Positions 1 to 8,810 of a stretch of DNA of 64,000 nt are shown here, piece after piece. The notes below the pieces were generated by a model. That model had not been told where the DNA came from. It saw only the letters and a list, made by a program, of their open reading frames with translations, and searched no databases. Position 1 is the first letter of the stretch. Every line of letters begins with the position of its first letter. This DNA is from G963667675 sp965249215 (lineage in GTDB: Bacteria > Chloroflexota > Dehalococcoidia > Lucifugimonadales > UBA3495). The DNA lies in NCBI GenBank assembly GCA_965249215.1, contig CBDFLN010000001.1:992001-1056000 (forward strand), given 5' to 3'. The position numbers were made by a program, and so were the translations under genes.

Positions 1-1127
1 CCCAGGTTGTAGGCCAGCACAAACAGCCACAGCCTCACCTGGTTAGCAACGAACCTGTGACACGAGAGCCGCGTCCAGTTCAGGGCGTATTTACCTTCCT
101 TGATCCACTGCTCGGCCGTGCCCCGCCCGTTGTAGAAGTGGGTTATGCCTGCCGGCGGTAGGTTGAGGTTGGTGATGACGAACCCGACCCTCGGAAATAG
201 CTCACCCTGGTGCCACTCCACCTTGGCGACCACACGCCGGGGAATGTCCCAGCTCTGGGCCTGGTAAACGAAGTCGTGATACCGGACTACGGGCTTCTTA
301 GGCGGCCTGCCCACGGGCCGCTTCAGTAGGTGCCGGATGTTTCCTTGTAATACCTCGTTGGCCGGAAGCCGCATAGCGTAGCCAGTGCCCCTTGACTCCA
401 GGTACTCGTACATCTCGGGCTTGGCAAAGGCAGCATCGGCCCGGAACAGCAGCCGGACTCCTTTCTCCTGGTATCGCTTCACGACTGGCTCCAGAACCTC
501 CCGCCACCGCTCAGCGCTGTGGACGTTGCCCGGGCGAAGCATTGCACCTTCGCAATCTCCGAAATGGTTGAACAGGAAGAGCGGGTGATAACATACGGAC
601 TCGAAGTGGCCGTTGTAGGCGACTCCCTCTTGCTGCCCATGCACCGGGCTTTCAGAGCTGTCCATGTCTAGGATAACTCGCTGGTGAGATGTCTGGGCCA
701 TGGCCCTGTCCACCCACTCAACATTCAGGCGCGCAAGCCCTTCCAGGTTCTCCTCTTCGGTTAACACCTCAGTCTCAAATCGGCTCATAGTGTTGGTGCT
801 GGCTGCCTGCTTATCAGTACCTTGCCACCCGACGATGACACGCATAGCCGGGTCTTGGGCAAGCCGTTCAGCGTCGTTGGTGTCCTCGTAGCCAGCGAGA
901 CGGCTATACACCGATTGTCTGAGCAAGGGCAACAGCCGGTGTTGCACATTGCGGCCGGTGCGGCTTTCATGGATATAATCGTTGGCTGTCTCTGTGAGCC
1001 CCAGAGCGGCATCAAGCTCGCGGCATGCCAGGAGTCCGGCGTCCGAGGTGATGGTAGCGCCACGAAAATCCAGGCGGACTCTGCGGTCGAATTGGAGCTT
1101 CAAAGGGGTGTCGGAACTTTCACCCAT
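1..1127 (-). CDS. IS1380-family transposase, 3' part beyond window edge
   Basis: Reading the minus strand from the ATG at 1127 gives an uninterrupted frame of 375 codons that is still open at base 1. Acidic residues expected of a DDE transposase are present: D154/D156 in VILDMDSSES, D231 in LLFRADAAFA, and E339 in the block GRGTAEQWIKEGK. This arrangement is typical of IS1380-type transposases. A GGAGG motif lies about 10 bases before the ATG. The N-terminus resembles the plus-strand remnant at 1391-1599, which faces the opposite way. The protein is only distantly related to the two 441-aa IS1380 transposases further on. The C-terminal end cannot be judged from this window. Confidence 0.85.
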   Translation of the reverse strand, partial: MGESSDTPLKLQFDRRVRLDFRGATITSDAGLLACRELDAALGLTETANDYIHESRTGRNVQHRLLPLLRQSVYSRLAGYEDTNDAERLAQDPAMRVIVGWQGTDKQAASTNTMSRFETEVLTEEENLEGLARLNVEWVDRAMAQTSHQRVILDMDSSESPVHGQQEGVAYNGHFESVCYHPLFLFNHFGDCEGAMLRPGNVHSAERWREVLEPVVKRYQEKGVRLLFRADAAFAKPEMYEYLESRGTGYAMRLPANEVLQGNIRHLLKRPVGRPPKKPVVRYHDFVYQAQSWDIPRRVVAKVEWHQGELFPRVGFVITNLNLPPAGITHFYNGRGTAEQWIKEGKYALNWTRLSCHRFVANQVRLWLFVLAYNL

Positions 1128-1390
1128 TGGGTGCCTCCAGCGAGATTGCGGTATCCAGAACTAGACCCGCTAGCTCAGCCAGTCTAGCACCCACACTGCC
1201 CATAATGCCCAGGTATGCGGCTCAAATAGGCAGCACTCTTACCGGATTACGACGCACCCACCCGGCTGATCTGGGAAATGTGGGTTTAAACCATTGTCCA
1301 TTTGTGAGACGTTGGCCGTCGGTATGGCTATAATTACCCCATAGCTTGGCGAGTTTTATATAGGTAGCGTAAGCATCCTGGAGGCACCCC

Positions 1391-1599
1391 ATGGGTGACG
1401 GCGAAAAGGCCTCTCTCCGGCTCCAGTTCAACCCCAAAGTCCGCCTGGCATTTCACGGTGCCACCATCACCACCGACGCTGGTCTTCTTGCTTTTCGAGA
1501 GTTTGATGATGCCTTGGGCCTTACCGAAATCGCTGAGGACTACCTCCAGGAAAGCCGTACCGGACGCAATATCCTCCACCACCTGGTTCCGCTGCTAAG
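1391..1599 (+). pseudogene. IS1380-type transposase remnant (first ~69 codons)
   Basis: This encodes MGDGEKASLRLQFNPKVRLA and continues to LVPLL, aligning with the first 69 residues of the transposase at 1-1127 (shared LQF.., RVRLxF-like, GATIT(S/T)DAGLLA and ESRTGRN motifs). It breaks exactly where the IS1380 copy at 1600-3305 begins. The frame after the right end of that IS (from 3306) does not resume the transposase, so a deletion followed or accompanied the insertion. A GGAGG precedes the ATG. The two related genes (this one and 1-1127) lie head to head across 263 bp. Confidence 0.75.
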
Positions 1600-3305
1600 C
1601 CCGAATCCACCGAAGGACACCGATGGACGGCGTGAGGACAGCGGAAGGGGGTGGGTGAGGGAGCTACAGGGGAGATATGGCCTGGGGTCTTGGGGTAGAT
1701 GGGAGGCCGGCGGACGGTCTTCAGTCGCCGCACAGGGCCCCTAAGGCCCTATGCGGGAGTTGCGATGCGCGGGATGGCGAGAGGATACGCAGCAGGGGAC
1801 TCTCGCGACCGGGGTGGCGCGAGATTGCGGGGACGTTGGGTCAGTTGCAGGCTGGCCGTCAGGCCGGGAACGGAATGGCTTGCAGCCGGGCCAAGGCGCG
1901 ACTGAACTGGGTTTCCCAAGGCCAGCGCCGGGGGAGATGCAAAGTGAGGCGGCGCGCCGAGCGGGTGATCCGTCCCACCAGAGCGAAGACCCGCCGCCTG
2001 AGGGTCTTGGTGATCACGGTCCGCTCGCCCAGACCAATCCGCGCCGTCCAGCGGGCCAGGTTATGCGCCATCACCTGGACCGCCAGCCAGGCGCCGTTGG
2101 CGGCGAAGCGCGCCGACGGCATGTGGTTCAGCCCGACGCCGTACTTGAGGTCGCGTATGGCGTTCTCGACCTCGGCGTGGCGGCGATGATCGGCCTCCAG
2201 TTCCAGCGTCTCCCCATCGCGGTCGGTGATGAAGGCGTGATAGCTGTATCTGGCGAAGAGGGCGAGCTGGGAACCGGGCGTCGGCTTCACCCGCCGGACA
2301 ATGAGCCGCACCGGCGCGGCGTCCGGCTTGGTCTGGAACGGGGTGTAAGTCGTCTCGGCGACATCGGCGGCGCCGTCCATCCAGTAGGGAATGGGAGTCC
2401 AGTCCTCCTCTGGTATCGCCTCGATCAGGTCCCGCAGGCTGGCGCGCTGGCGGATGGTGATAGAGAAGCGGACATCCATTTCCCGGCAGGCGGCAACGAC
2501 AGTGTGGGCGTAGAAGCCGCTGTCGGCCCGCACCGTGAGTTGTCCCCTGGCCCCGCCGTAGCGCACCCGCCCCACCGTCTCACGCAGGAAGTGGGCGGCG
2601 CCACGGGCGGTGTTGGCCCGGCCCTCGCGCAGCCGGGACATCAGCACCTCGCCGGTGCCGGCGGCAATGGCCAGCAGCGGGTGATAGCCGCGGGCGCCGG
2701 TATAGCCGTGGTGGCGCGCTCCCTCCTTGGCCAGTCCATAGGTCTCGCAGATGGTCGAGTCCAGGTCGATGGTCAGGGGCGAGTCGCCGGGTCCGGCCCC
2801 AGCGGCCCAGGCCCGGGCCAACAACTGGCGGCTCACGCGGTCGAGTTGACGGACATGCCCCCACCGGAAGCTGCGCAGGAAGGTCCCCAGGGTGGATGGC
2901 GCCTTGACCACGCAGCCTAGAACACCGACCGTCCCACCAGCGCGCAGCGCATCGGCGTCGTCGATGCAGTCGCCGCCTGCCAGCGCGGAAGCGACCAGCG
3001 TCAGCATCTTGTCCCCCGTGTTCGCCCGTCCCGGCGCTCCGCCGAGGTCAAGGTGATGGTCGACGAGTTCCCGCAGGCCCAGGTGCCGGGCTAGGGTGGC
3101 CGGCAGGAGCAGGCCGGCATTGGCCACCAGGCGATGGTCGTCAAAGAGGATGCGGATACGGTCGGGTTTGTTCTGTGGCAGCATCTATTGGGTGCTCCTT
3201 GTTTCCGGGCGGGTTTCTGTTCCAAAACCATTATCCCAGATTCAGAGGAGCACCCGCTGGCTTCTTCCAGGGCTGTCCCCAAGGACATCCTTCGGTGGAT
3301 TCGGG
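1600..3305 (-). mobile_element. IS1380-family insertion sequence, copy 1
   Basis: A 1,706-bp element bounded by inverted terminal repeats beginning CCCGAATCCACCGAAGGA. The left end is at 1600 and the right end, reverse complemented, finishes at 3305. Flanks are ctaag on the left and ctaaa on the right, a 4 of 5 match to a target duplication; copy 2 at 10630-12377 has a perfect ctaaa pair. The element contains one transposase gene and about 260 bp of noncoding DNA after its stop. It interrupts another transposase gene. The imperfect flank could mean later mutation or recombination between copies. Confidence 0.85.
1859..3184 (-). CDS. IS1380-family transposase (copy 1)
   Basis: A 441-aa DDE transposase. 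Recognisable blocks are DDHRLVANAGLLLPATLARH at the N-terminus, LTIDLDSTICETYG (first catalytic Asp, about residue 139), LTVRADSGFYA (second Asp, about 218) and HRRHAEVENAIRDLKYGVGL near residue 335 carrying the Glu. The family cuts and pastes its own element using the flanking inverted repeats. AAGGAG lies about 10 bases before the ATG. The reading frame is intact and is about 85-90% identical to copy 2 at 10902-12227, so both may be or recently have been active. Confidence 0.93.
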   Translation of the reverse strand: MLPQNKPDRIRILFDDHRLVANAGLLLPATLARHLGLRELVDHHLDLGGAPGRANTGDKMLTLVASALAGGDCIDDADALRAGGTVGVLGCVVKAPSTLGTFLRSFRWGHVRQLDRVSRQLLARAWAAGAGPGDSPLTIDLDSTICETYGLAKEGARHHGYTGARGYHPLLAIAAGTGEVLMSRLREGRANTARGAAHFLRETVGRVRYGGARGQLTVRADSGFYAHTVVAACREMDVRFSITIRQRASLRDLIEAIPEEDWTPIPYWMDGAADVAETTYTPFQTKPDAAPVRLIVRRVKPTPGSQLALFARYSYHAFITDRDGETLELEADHRRHAEVENAIRDLKYGVGLNHMPSARFAANGAWLAVQVMAHNLARWTARIGLGERTVITKTLRRRVFALVGRITRSARRLTLHLPRRWPWETQFSRALARLQAIPFPA

Positions 3306-3431
3306 CTAAACGCTAAGAGCAAACGGGACCGCGTTGGGGATGCGAGGAGTGCCCTACGGAGGACTTTCCCAAGGTGGCTTGGACACTTGATGGGGTTTTG
3401 ATAAGAGACTCATCACAAGAGAGGTATTTTT

Positions 3432-4178
3432 GTGCGGAACCCTGGACAGCCGAGACCAGCCGGGTACCAGCGCTTTCAAGCGCTCCAGCGGATGCGTGTT
3501 CCCGGAGTTCCGCCTGAGCATACCCTACGAATCTATGTAGTTCGTGCGATCCGACGCGACCCGGCCATAGATGATGGCCTCTATTGCCAAGCGCTGCAGG
3601 ACCTTTGCCAGGGCGATAACTCGGACGTCTTCAATGATCTTCTAAAATTTACAGCGGGGGTCGTGTCTGGCGAATTGAATGGCAGGATAGTCGATGCGGC
3701 TGCACAGGTCTGGTCCAGTTCCCGACGCGTCGAGCATGATGACGGAGCTTATCCCAACATCGCAGAGTTCAACCACAGGTTCCTGAACGGCAAGGGTCTT
3801 CAGGCACTTTTGACTCTGCTCCTATTTGATGCTGCGGGCATAGACCCGGTCGCCGTCGATAAATGGAAGGGAGGAAACGCTCTCGACGCTGCCTACGGGC
3901 TACGGAAGACGCGACGACAGAGGAAGTTGGGCCGGGGACTTCAAACTTTTCTTAAACAATTCCCTGTTGTGGACGAACCCGCCGTGACGGAAGCGGCGGA
4001 GCAGTATGTCGAGTACCGCTTTCTGGACCACGGCAGTTTGCCTGACTACATGCGACGAAAAGAGCTTGAAGGTGGTCCACGCAGCGACCGCTATCTAAGG
4101 GATTGGTTTAAGAAGTTTGACAAAGCTCTCGGCTTTCCTCCTCCTCCCCTTGGGCGTCCACGCAAGAAGCGTAGATAA
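3432..4178 (+). CDS. Hypothetical protein in mobile region
   Basis: A 248-aa protein with a GTG start and an AGAGAGG ribosome binding site about 8 bases upstream. I do not recognise the family. It is charged and soluble, with no signal peptide or membrane segment. A central segment (LNGKGLQALLTLLLFDAAGI) looks helical, and the C-terminus ends in a basic tail GRPRKKRR that could bind nucleic acid. It lies between an IS1380 copy and an XRE regulator, on the element side of the tRNA-Arg/integrase junction, so it is probably cargo of an integrated element. Function unknown. Confidence 0.65.
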   Translation: MRNPGQPRPAGYQRFQALQRMRVPGVPPEHTLRIYVVRAIRRDPAIDDGLYCQALQDLCQGDNSDVFNDLLKFTAGVVSGELNGRIVDAAAQVWSSSRRVEHDDGAYPNIAEFNHRFLNGKGLQALLTLLLFDAAGIDPVAVDKWKGGNALDAAYGLRKTRRQRKLGRGLQTFLKQFPVVDEPAVTEAAEQYVEYRFLDHGSLPDYMRRKELEGGPRSDRYLRDWFKKFDKALGFPPPPLGRPRKKRR

Positions 4179-4412
4179 TTTTGGGGCGTCCAAAAACTTT
4201 GCCGCATTTATTGCTCTGACCGGTGGCACCATAGGTGCAAGTCCCTAGTGGCGGTAGCTCGCGGATAGGATCGCCGTCGGAGCAGTAAGGCAATCGATCG
4301 CTCTTGCTATCTGTACGGGACATCAGTCCCGAAACGGTTGCTGACTCCCCGCCGAAGATCCGCCGCTGGTGCGGCCTGCTGAGGGATCAACAGCTCAGGG
4401 TCGGGGGCATAT

Positions 4413-4700
4413 ATGGCAATTTATGGAGGCGCAGAGTTTTCGCGGACTCTCAAGCGACTGAGAGCCAAGGGGGGCACCACTAAATATAAGCTGGCACAAT
4501 ACAGCGGCCTGAACGAGGCGTACGTCTTGAGGTTAGAATCAGGCGAACGGCAGAATCCATCACGGGATACCGTGTTGAAGCTTGGCCTGGCTCTGGCCTC
4601 ACATTCACCTAATATATCCGTCGACGACGTGAACGAACTGCTCTTGGCCGCCGGATATGCACCTCTCAGAAGCCGGGGAGAGCCGATTCCGGCTACCTGA
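4413..4700 (+). CDS. XRE-family helix-turn-helix regulator
   Basis: A 95-aa protein consisting almost entirely of a Cro/C1-type HTH domain: FSRTLKRLRAKGGTTKYKLA for helices 1-2, then YSGLNEAYVLRLESGERQNP, the usual recognition helix and following turn. Such single-domain regulators commonly repress element or toxin-antitoxin promoters. It ends 15 bp from the convergent recombinase gene. The 234-bp stretch upstream is noncoding and carries a perfect 6-bp stem with 4-base loop at 4316-4331 (cgggac/gtcccg), which could be an operator or leader hairpin. Confidence 0.85.
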   Translation: MAIYGGAEFSRTLKRLRAKGGTTKYKLAQYSGLNEAYVLRLESGERQNPSRDTVLKLGLALASHSPNISVDDVNELLLAAGYAPLRSRGEPIPAT

Positions 4701-4715
4701 GCGGTGCTGTGTCGT

Positions 4716-5801
4716 TCAACGCCTCAAGGCGGTTCGCTTGGGCCTGAAGGGTTTTCCACGGGACGGCCGGTTCGCGTTGGGGTAGATACTCCCCTTCCCG
4801 TTCTCAGGGTTGAATCGATGCCGGTACCGCCTGGCGCCGCCTACATCCAATTTATCCAGCGGTGAGAGTTCCTGGCTTTTTAGCGCAGCCTTTTGACTGG
4901 CTATGTGGACATAATGTTCAACCATCGTCAATGTGGTGTGACCCAAATTCTGTTTGAGCAGGAACACGTTGCCCCCATTCAGAAGGAATTGGGTTGCGTA
5001 GGTGTGCCGCATGAGGTGTGGATGGAGCCTGGGGACTCCGGAGGCCTTGGAGAGCCGCTCTGTGAGGGACCTGAGGGCGTCCGGAGCCAAATGGTATCCG
5101 TCTATGGAGAGGAAGAAGGCATCCTCCCTTGGATGGAAAGGTTGAACCCGGAAGAGATAGGAGTAGTCAATGAGCCGCCGCTGGCAGGTTGCGCCGAATG
5201 CGACGATGCGCTCCTTGTTGCCCTTGCCCAATACCTTGACGTACCTCTCCTCAAGATGGACGTCCTTCTCCTTCAGACAGCTGACCTCGGAGATTCTGAG
5301 TCCTGAGTCCAACATCAGGGAATAGATGGCCGCGTTGCGGGCTCCGAGCACGGTGTTCGGGTCTATGCTGGCGAAGATCCGCTGGATTTCCTCCTCCGTC
5401 AGGGGCTCAATCACCTTCTGTACCACTTTGGGAGGCCGCAGGTCCTGGAGTCGGTGTTCTTCCGTATATCCCCGGCGGTGGAGCCAGGCGAAGAAGGCCC
5501 GGAGGGCCCTTACCCGGTTGTTCAGGGTGTGGCTTGAGACCGGCCCCCACAGCCCCTTCCGGGTTTGGAGATAAAGAATGAATTCCCGGACCTCACCCTC
5601 CCCCAGGTGTTCCAGGGCAGTGGGCATTCCACGGCCTCCGAGCCAATCCAGAAAGAGGTCCAGTGCCTGGTTGTACCACTCCACCGTCCTTTCGGACTTG
5701 CCCTCGGTGCGGTTGTGGACTTCAAAGTGGTGGACTAGCGTGGAAAGTTCCATTTTGTTCATGCTCACGGGTGGTCTCCGTATTGCTCGCCTGTTTACCA
5801 T
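4716..5801 (-). CDS. Tyrosine recombinase (phage/island integrase, XerC/D-like)
   Basis: A 361-aa site-specific recombinase. The N-terminal SAM-like core-binding domain (ELSTLVHHFEVHNRTEGKSE onward) is followed by the catalytic domain with Arg in DSGLRISE, Lys in GKGNKER, His-x-x-Arg in HPHLMRHTYAT, a His in LGHTTL and the Tyr nucleophile in MVEHYVH. The start at 5801 is preceded by AAGGAGG; an upstream TTG at 5843 in the same frame is less likely. It sits next to the 3' end of tRNA-Arg (5958-6034), the classical position of an integrase that uses a tRNA attachment site. A basic C-terminal tail follows the catalytic domain. Confidence 0.92.
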   Translation of the reverse strand: MVNRRAIRRPPVSMNKMELSTLVHHFEVHNRTEGKSERTVEWYNQALDLFLDWLGGRGMPTALEHLGEGEVREFILYLQTRKGLWGPVSSHTLNNRVRALRAFFAWLHRRGYTEEHRLQDLRPPKVVQKVIEPLTEEEIQRIFASIDPNTVLGARNAAIYSLMLDSGLRISEVSCLKEKDVHLEERYVKVLGKGNKERIVAFGATCQRRLIDYSYLFRVQPFHPREDAFFLSIDGYHLAPDALRSLTERLSKASGVPRLHPHLMRHTYATQFLLNGGNVFLLKQNLGHTTLTMVEHYVHIASQKAALKSQELSPLDKLDVGGARRYRHRFNPENGKGSIYPNANRPSRGKPFRPKRTALRR

Positions 5802-5903
5802 GGTACGTACTTGCCTCCTTGACGACAATTGTCTGGTAGGCAAGCAAACGGAGTTGGAACCGAAAAACGGAAAAAGGCAGCGGGTCGGATGGGTGTTTTA
5901 CCA

Positions 5904-5930
5904 AAGAAAATGCCGCCCATTAGGGGCGGC
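5904..5930 (-). terminator. Rho-independent terminator of tRNA-Arg
   Basis: On the minus strand a perfect 7-bp stem GCCGCCC/GGGCGGC with a 5-base loop is followed by ATTTTCTTT. It lies 28 bp beyond the tRNA 3' end and before the recombinase gene, so it separates tRNA transcription from the integrase. Confidence 0.85.
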
Positions 5931-5957
5931 TTCTCACGCCTAGTTCGTGCCTGAAGT

Positions 5958-6034
5958 GGCGTCCCAGGCAGGATTCGAACCCGCGACCCGCTGCTTAGAA
6001 GGCAGCCGCTCTGTCCCCTGAGCTACTGGGACGC
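5958..6034 (-). tRNA. tRNA-Arg (anticodon TCT)
   Basis: The minus strand folds as a cloverleaf. The acceptor stem is GCGTCCC/GGGACGC, the anticodon stem is GCTGC/GCAGC around loop CTTCTAA (anticodon TCT, reading AGA), and the T arm is GCGGG-TTCGAAT-CCTGC. CCA is not encoded. A TATGAT -10-like box lies about 50 bp upstream (6084-6089 on this strand's complement). The 3' end faces the tyrosine recombinase gene, which suggests that this tRNA is or was an integration site. Confidence 0.93.
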
Positions 6035-6141
6035 ATGGCCCCGTGTCCGCCTGAGCAGCTCCTAGCGAAGGGGCCTGGAACCATCATAGCACAACGTGTA
6101 GCCGCTACCGGCGAGGGGCAATAGCCGGGTTCGCCCGGTCC

Positions 6142-7335
6142 TCAGTCGGCGGCGGGTGTGGCCCGCTCCTTGCGGAAGGCCGGAATTACTTCCTTGCCGA
6201 ACAGCTCGATGGACTCCATCACCTTTTCGTGGGGAATAGTCTCCGTCTGCATTATCAGCGACAGCATGTCCACGTCGATGTCTTCATACTTCTGGATGGT
6301 GTCGATGCAGCTTTGCGGGTTGCCGGCGACAATCACGCCCCGGTCGGAGAGGGTGTTGGCGTCTAGTTGGGCGAAAGCGGTCCGGGCCGCCCAGGGGCCG
6401 GTGTCGGGAGAGACCCCGGCTTGAATCGCCTGCTCTTTGATAGCTGCGTCGGCCTGGTGAATCCAACGGCCGAACTCGGCCTGCAGGTACTCGGGAATCC
6501 CGCCCCAGTCCTCCACCAGTTGGGAATAAGCATCAACCCGGCCCACGATATAGGGCTTGTCCGGCCCGAAGAAGGTCTTCATCGCATGGGCGCACAACTC
6601 CTTGGCTTCCTGGTCGTCCTTGCCGCAGTGGGCGTGGACGAGATTGCCCCAGAAGTTGGTGACGAATTCCCCCACCGGCTGGGCGTCCTTGATGGCCTCG
6701 CGGTAGACCTTCACGTGCTCGGCAAGGACGTTGACGGCGTAAGAGGAGGAAGACAGGACGCCGATGCCCTTGTGCGCGGCCATGCGGAAGCTGTCGACCT
6801 GCGTGCAGGCCAGGTAAATCGGGGGATGGGGTTTCTGGTAGAGCTTGGGTAAGATGCGCCGCCCCGGCACGCTCCAGAACTTGCCGTCCCAGGAGAACTC
6901 GTCCGACTGCCATATCTTCATTATCATGGATAGGGACTCTTCCCACCGGTCCCGGGTTTCCCGGGGGTCGATGCCCAGTCCGGTCTGCTCGTAGGCGTTG
7001 GAGCGCCCCGTGCCGAATTCCACGCGGCCGTCGGTTAGCTGGTCGACCATGGCCACTCGCTCGGCGATGCGGACGGGGCTCTGGGTGGGGAGGATGGACA
7101 CGCCGAAGCCGATCCTGATGTCCTTGGTCCGCTGGCTCAGGGCGCCCATGAGGACCTCCGGGCATGGCGAACCGGAGAAGCCCATCAGGAAATGATGCTC
7201 CACGAACCAGACGGAGTCGAAACCCATCTGGTCGGCCAGCTCACACTGGTCCAGGGTCTCCTTGTACAGGCTGTTCCAGTCTACGTTGTCCCCTTCAAAA
7301 GGCCGCTGGCACTCGAACAGTAGTCCAAACTTCAT
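6142..7335 (-). CDS. LLM-class flavin-dependent oxidoreductase
   Basis: A 397-aa bacterial-luciferase-like monooxygenase, expected to be an (alpha/beta)8 barrel using FMNH2 or F420. Diagnostic stretches are DSVWFVEHHF near residue 42, the ILPTQSPVRIAERVAMVDQL block, and LTDGRVEFGTGRS. A TAGGAGG ribosome binding site precedes the ATG, and a promoter lies at 7372-7400. A CCGGG-TTCG-CCCGG hairpin at 6125-6138 directly follows the stop and may end transcription. The protein is longer than, and clearly distinct from, the three ~288-aa luciferase-like genes at 14-17 kb. The substrate cannot be inferred from sequence. Confidence 0.92.
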   Translation of the reverse strand: MKFGLLFECQRPFEGDNVDWNSLYKETLDQCELADQMGFDSVWFVEHHFLMGFSGSPCPEVLMGALSQRTKDIRIGFGVSILPTQSPVRIAERVAMVDQLTDGRVEFGTGRSNAYEQTGLGIDPRETRDRWEESLSMIMKIWQSDEFSWDGKFWSVPGRRILPKLYQKPHPPIYLACTQVDSFRMAAHKGIGVLSSSSYAVNVLAEHVKVYREAIKDAQPVGEFVTNFWGNLVHAHCGKDDQEAKELCAHAMKTFFGPDKPYIVGRVDAYSQLVEDWGGIPEYLQAEFGRWIHQADAAIKEQAIQAGVSPDTGPWAARTAFAQLDANTLSDRGVIVAGNPQSCIDTIQKYEDIDVDMLSLIMQTETIPHEKVMESIELFGKEVIPAFRKERATPAAD

Positions 7336-7359
7336 TGCTATTTTCCTCCTACGGCGTCG

Positions 7360-7740
7360 TTACACGGGGTCATTATGTATGACCGATGCGGAACGCACAA
7401 TAGACCTGTCTTGGGAATGCCGGACCGGGAGGCACCGTTGGATTTGAGATTCCTCGGCTTTGCTCGGAATTGTAGGTGTTAGGTAATACGTTGACATATT
7501 CGAGCAGGGGAGCATGAGCCCCTGGAGTTCATAGCGGGCGAGGTCGGCTGTCTCCGGGCGGAGGCGGGTCAGTTCATGGCGGAAGCGGCGGTCTTGGAGC
7601 CAACGGTAGGGAGCATCTTGTCCTATGCCTGAGGAGCGGGCGGCTTGAGCCAGGGTGGGAGCAGCGGCGATGATGGGCAGAGCTTGCAGCCGGCGGGCGG
7701 AAAGGCCGGGATTTTCGAATTCTGTACCATTTCGTTCCAT
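7360..7740 (-). pseudogene. Decayed phage-type HTH gene, copy 1
   Basis: From ATG 7740 the frame reads MERNGTEFENPGLSARRLQA and continues PTLAQAARSSGIGQDAPYRWLQDRRFR. This is a helix-turn-helix resembling the N-terminal domain of phBC6A51-type phage and IS proteins (known for that class, assigned here from pattern only). After about residue 75 the composition changes, and the last ~45 codons overlap the promoter of the luciferase-like gene, so the C-terminus is probably not native. A second, frameshifted copy lies at 9039-9197. A longer frame extends upstream to 8034 but reads as low-complexity noncoding DNA. Confidence 0.45.
7372..7400 (-). promoter_or_regulatory. Sigma-70-like promoter of LLM gene 6142-7335
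   Basis: On the minus strand TTGTGC, a 17-bp spacer, then CATAAT, about 37 bp before the ATG at 7335. Confidence 0.5.
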
Positions 7741-8214
7741 TTTGGGGCGTCGGCAGCAGGCGAGGGAGGGTTGGAGGATTCGGGGCTGGAGCGGCGTTTG
7801 GTCACGACACGTCACGGGCCTCAGTGGCTGGTCTTGATTGGGTCCGGCGATATGGCAGGGACCTGACCTGCATCCATGATAAGGGGGAGGTTGGGGGGTG
7901 GGTAAGGGGCAAGTGTCAGTGGGGTGGGCGAGATTATGACCCCCTCTAAATCTCCCCCTTCGTAAGGGGGAGAGGTCAGGTTTGGTACAAACCGGGGAGA
8001 CTGGTAACAGATTATCCATGAACATAGGCAACACTTTCCTTCAAGGAGGAAAGGAAATGGCGGCTGGGACGAGGGAATAACGGTTTGTCAACGAATTAGC
8101 TAACACATACAGGAATGACATGGGTAGTGCGCTGCGCTCGGAATGAGCTGGGTGGTGAATCTGGAATGACATGGGGGGCGCCGCCGGGATTCCCCCCAGT
8201 CTGTCGGTTCGAAT

Positions 8215-8810
8215 GGTTCGAGAGCCTCACCACGAACGGGCTTAGGCCCCTGCTCACCACGAACGGGCATAGGCCCCTGCTCACCACGAACGGGCATAGG
8301 CCCCTGCTCACCACGAACGGGCATAGGCCCCTGCTCACCACGAACGGGCATAGGCCCCTGCTCACCACGAACGGGCTTAGGCCCCTGCTCACCACGAACG
8401 GGCTTAGGCCCCTGCTCACCACGAACGGGCATAGGCCCCTGCTCACCACGAACGGGCATAGGCCCCTGCTCACCACGAACGGGCATAGGCCCCTGCTCAC
8501 CACGAACGGGCATAGGCCCCTGCTCACCACGAACGGGCATAGGCCCCTGCTCACCACGAACGGGCTTAGGCCCCTGCTCACGACGAACGGGCATAGGCCC
8601 CTGCTCACGACGAACGGGCATAGGCCCCTGCTCACGACGAACGGGCATAGGCCCCTGCTCACGACGAACGGGCATAGGCCCCTGCTCACCACGAACGGGC
8701 TTAGGCCCCTGGTCACCACGAACGGGCATAGGCCCCTGCTCACCACGAACGGGCATAGGCCCCTGCTCACGACGAACGGGCATAGGCCCCTGCTCACCAC
8801 GAACGGGCTG
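8215..8810. repeat. 27-bp direct repeat array (21 full units plus a partial)
   Basis: From about 8229 to 8796 a 27-bp unit (ccacgaacgggcataggc followed by ccctgctca) repeats 21 times without spacers, then a partial unit follows. Units differ at an A/T position (gcatagg 16 times, gcttagg 5 times) and at C/G (caccacg or cacgacg), with one ctggtca variant. The array is entered through a longer arm (8215-8239, ggttcgagagcctcacca then cgaacgg) that recurs exactly, inverted, at 30950-30974. Because 27 is a multiple of three and the unit lacks stops in several frames, long frames run through it on both strands, including a minus-strand GEQGPMPVR 9-mer repeat from a possible ATG at 8867. I judge coding to be unproven. 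Confidence 0.95.

Noticed and set aside
1751..2920. 389-aa plus-strand ORF opposite the IS1380 transposase
   Set aside because: Its sequence is low-complexity Gly/Arg/Ala and mirrors the transposase codons; the minus-strand frame has clear DDE motifs.
8020..8080. Mini-gene with strong ribosome binding site (aaggaggaaagga then ATG)
   Set aside because: Encodes only MAAGTRE before a stop; may be the severed start of a lost gene but cannot be supported as a gene.
8215..8810. CRISPR array or collagen-like gene
   Set aside because: The 27-bp units are contiguous with no spacers, and the GEQGPMPVR pattern is not the Gly-x-y triplet of collagen. Coding remains unproven.
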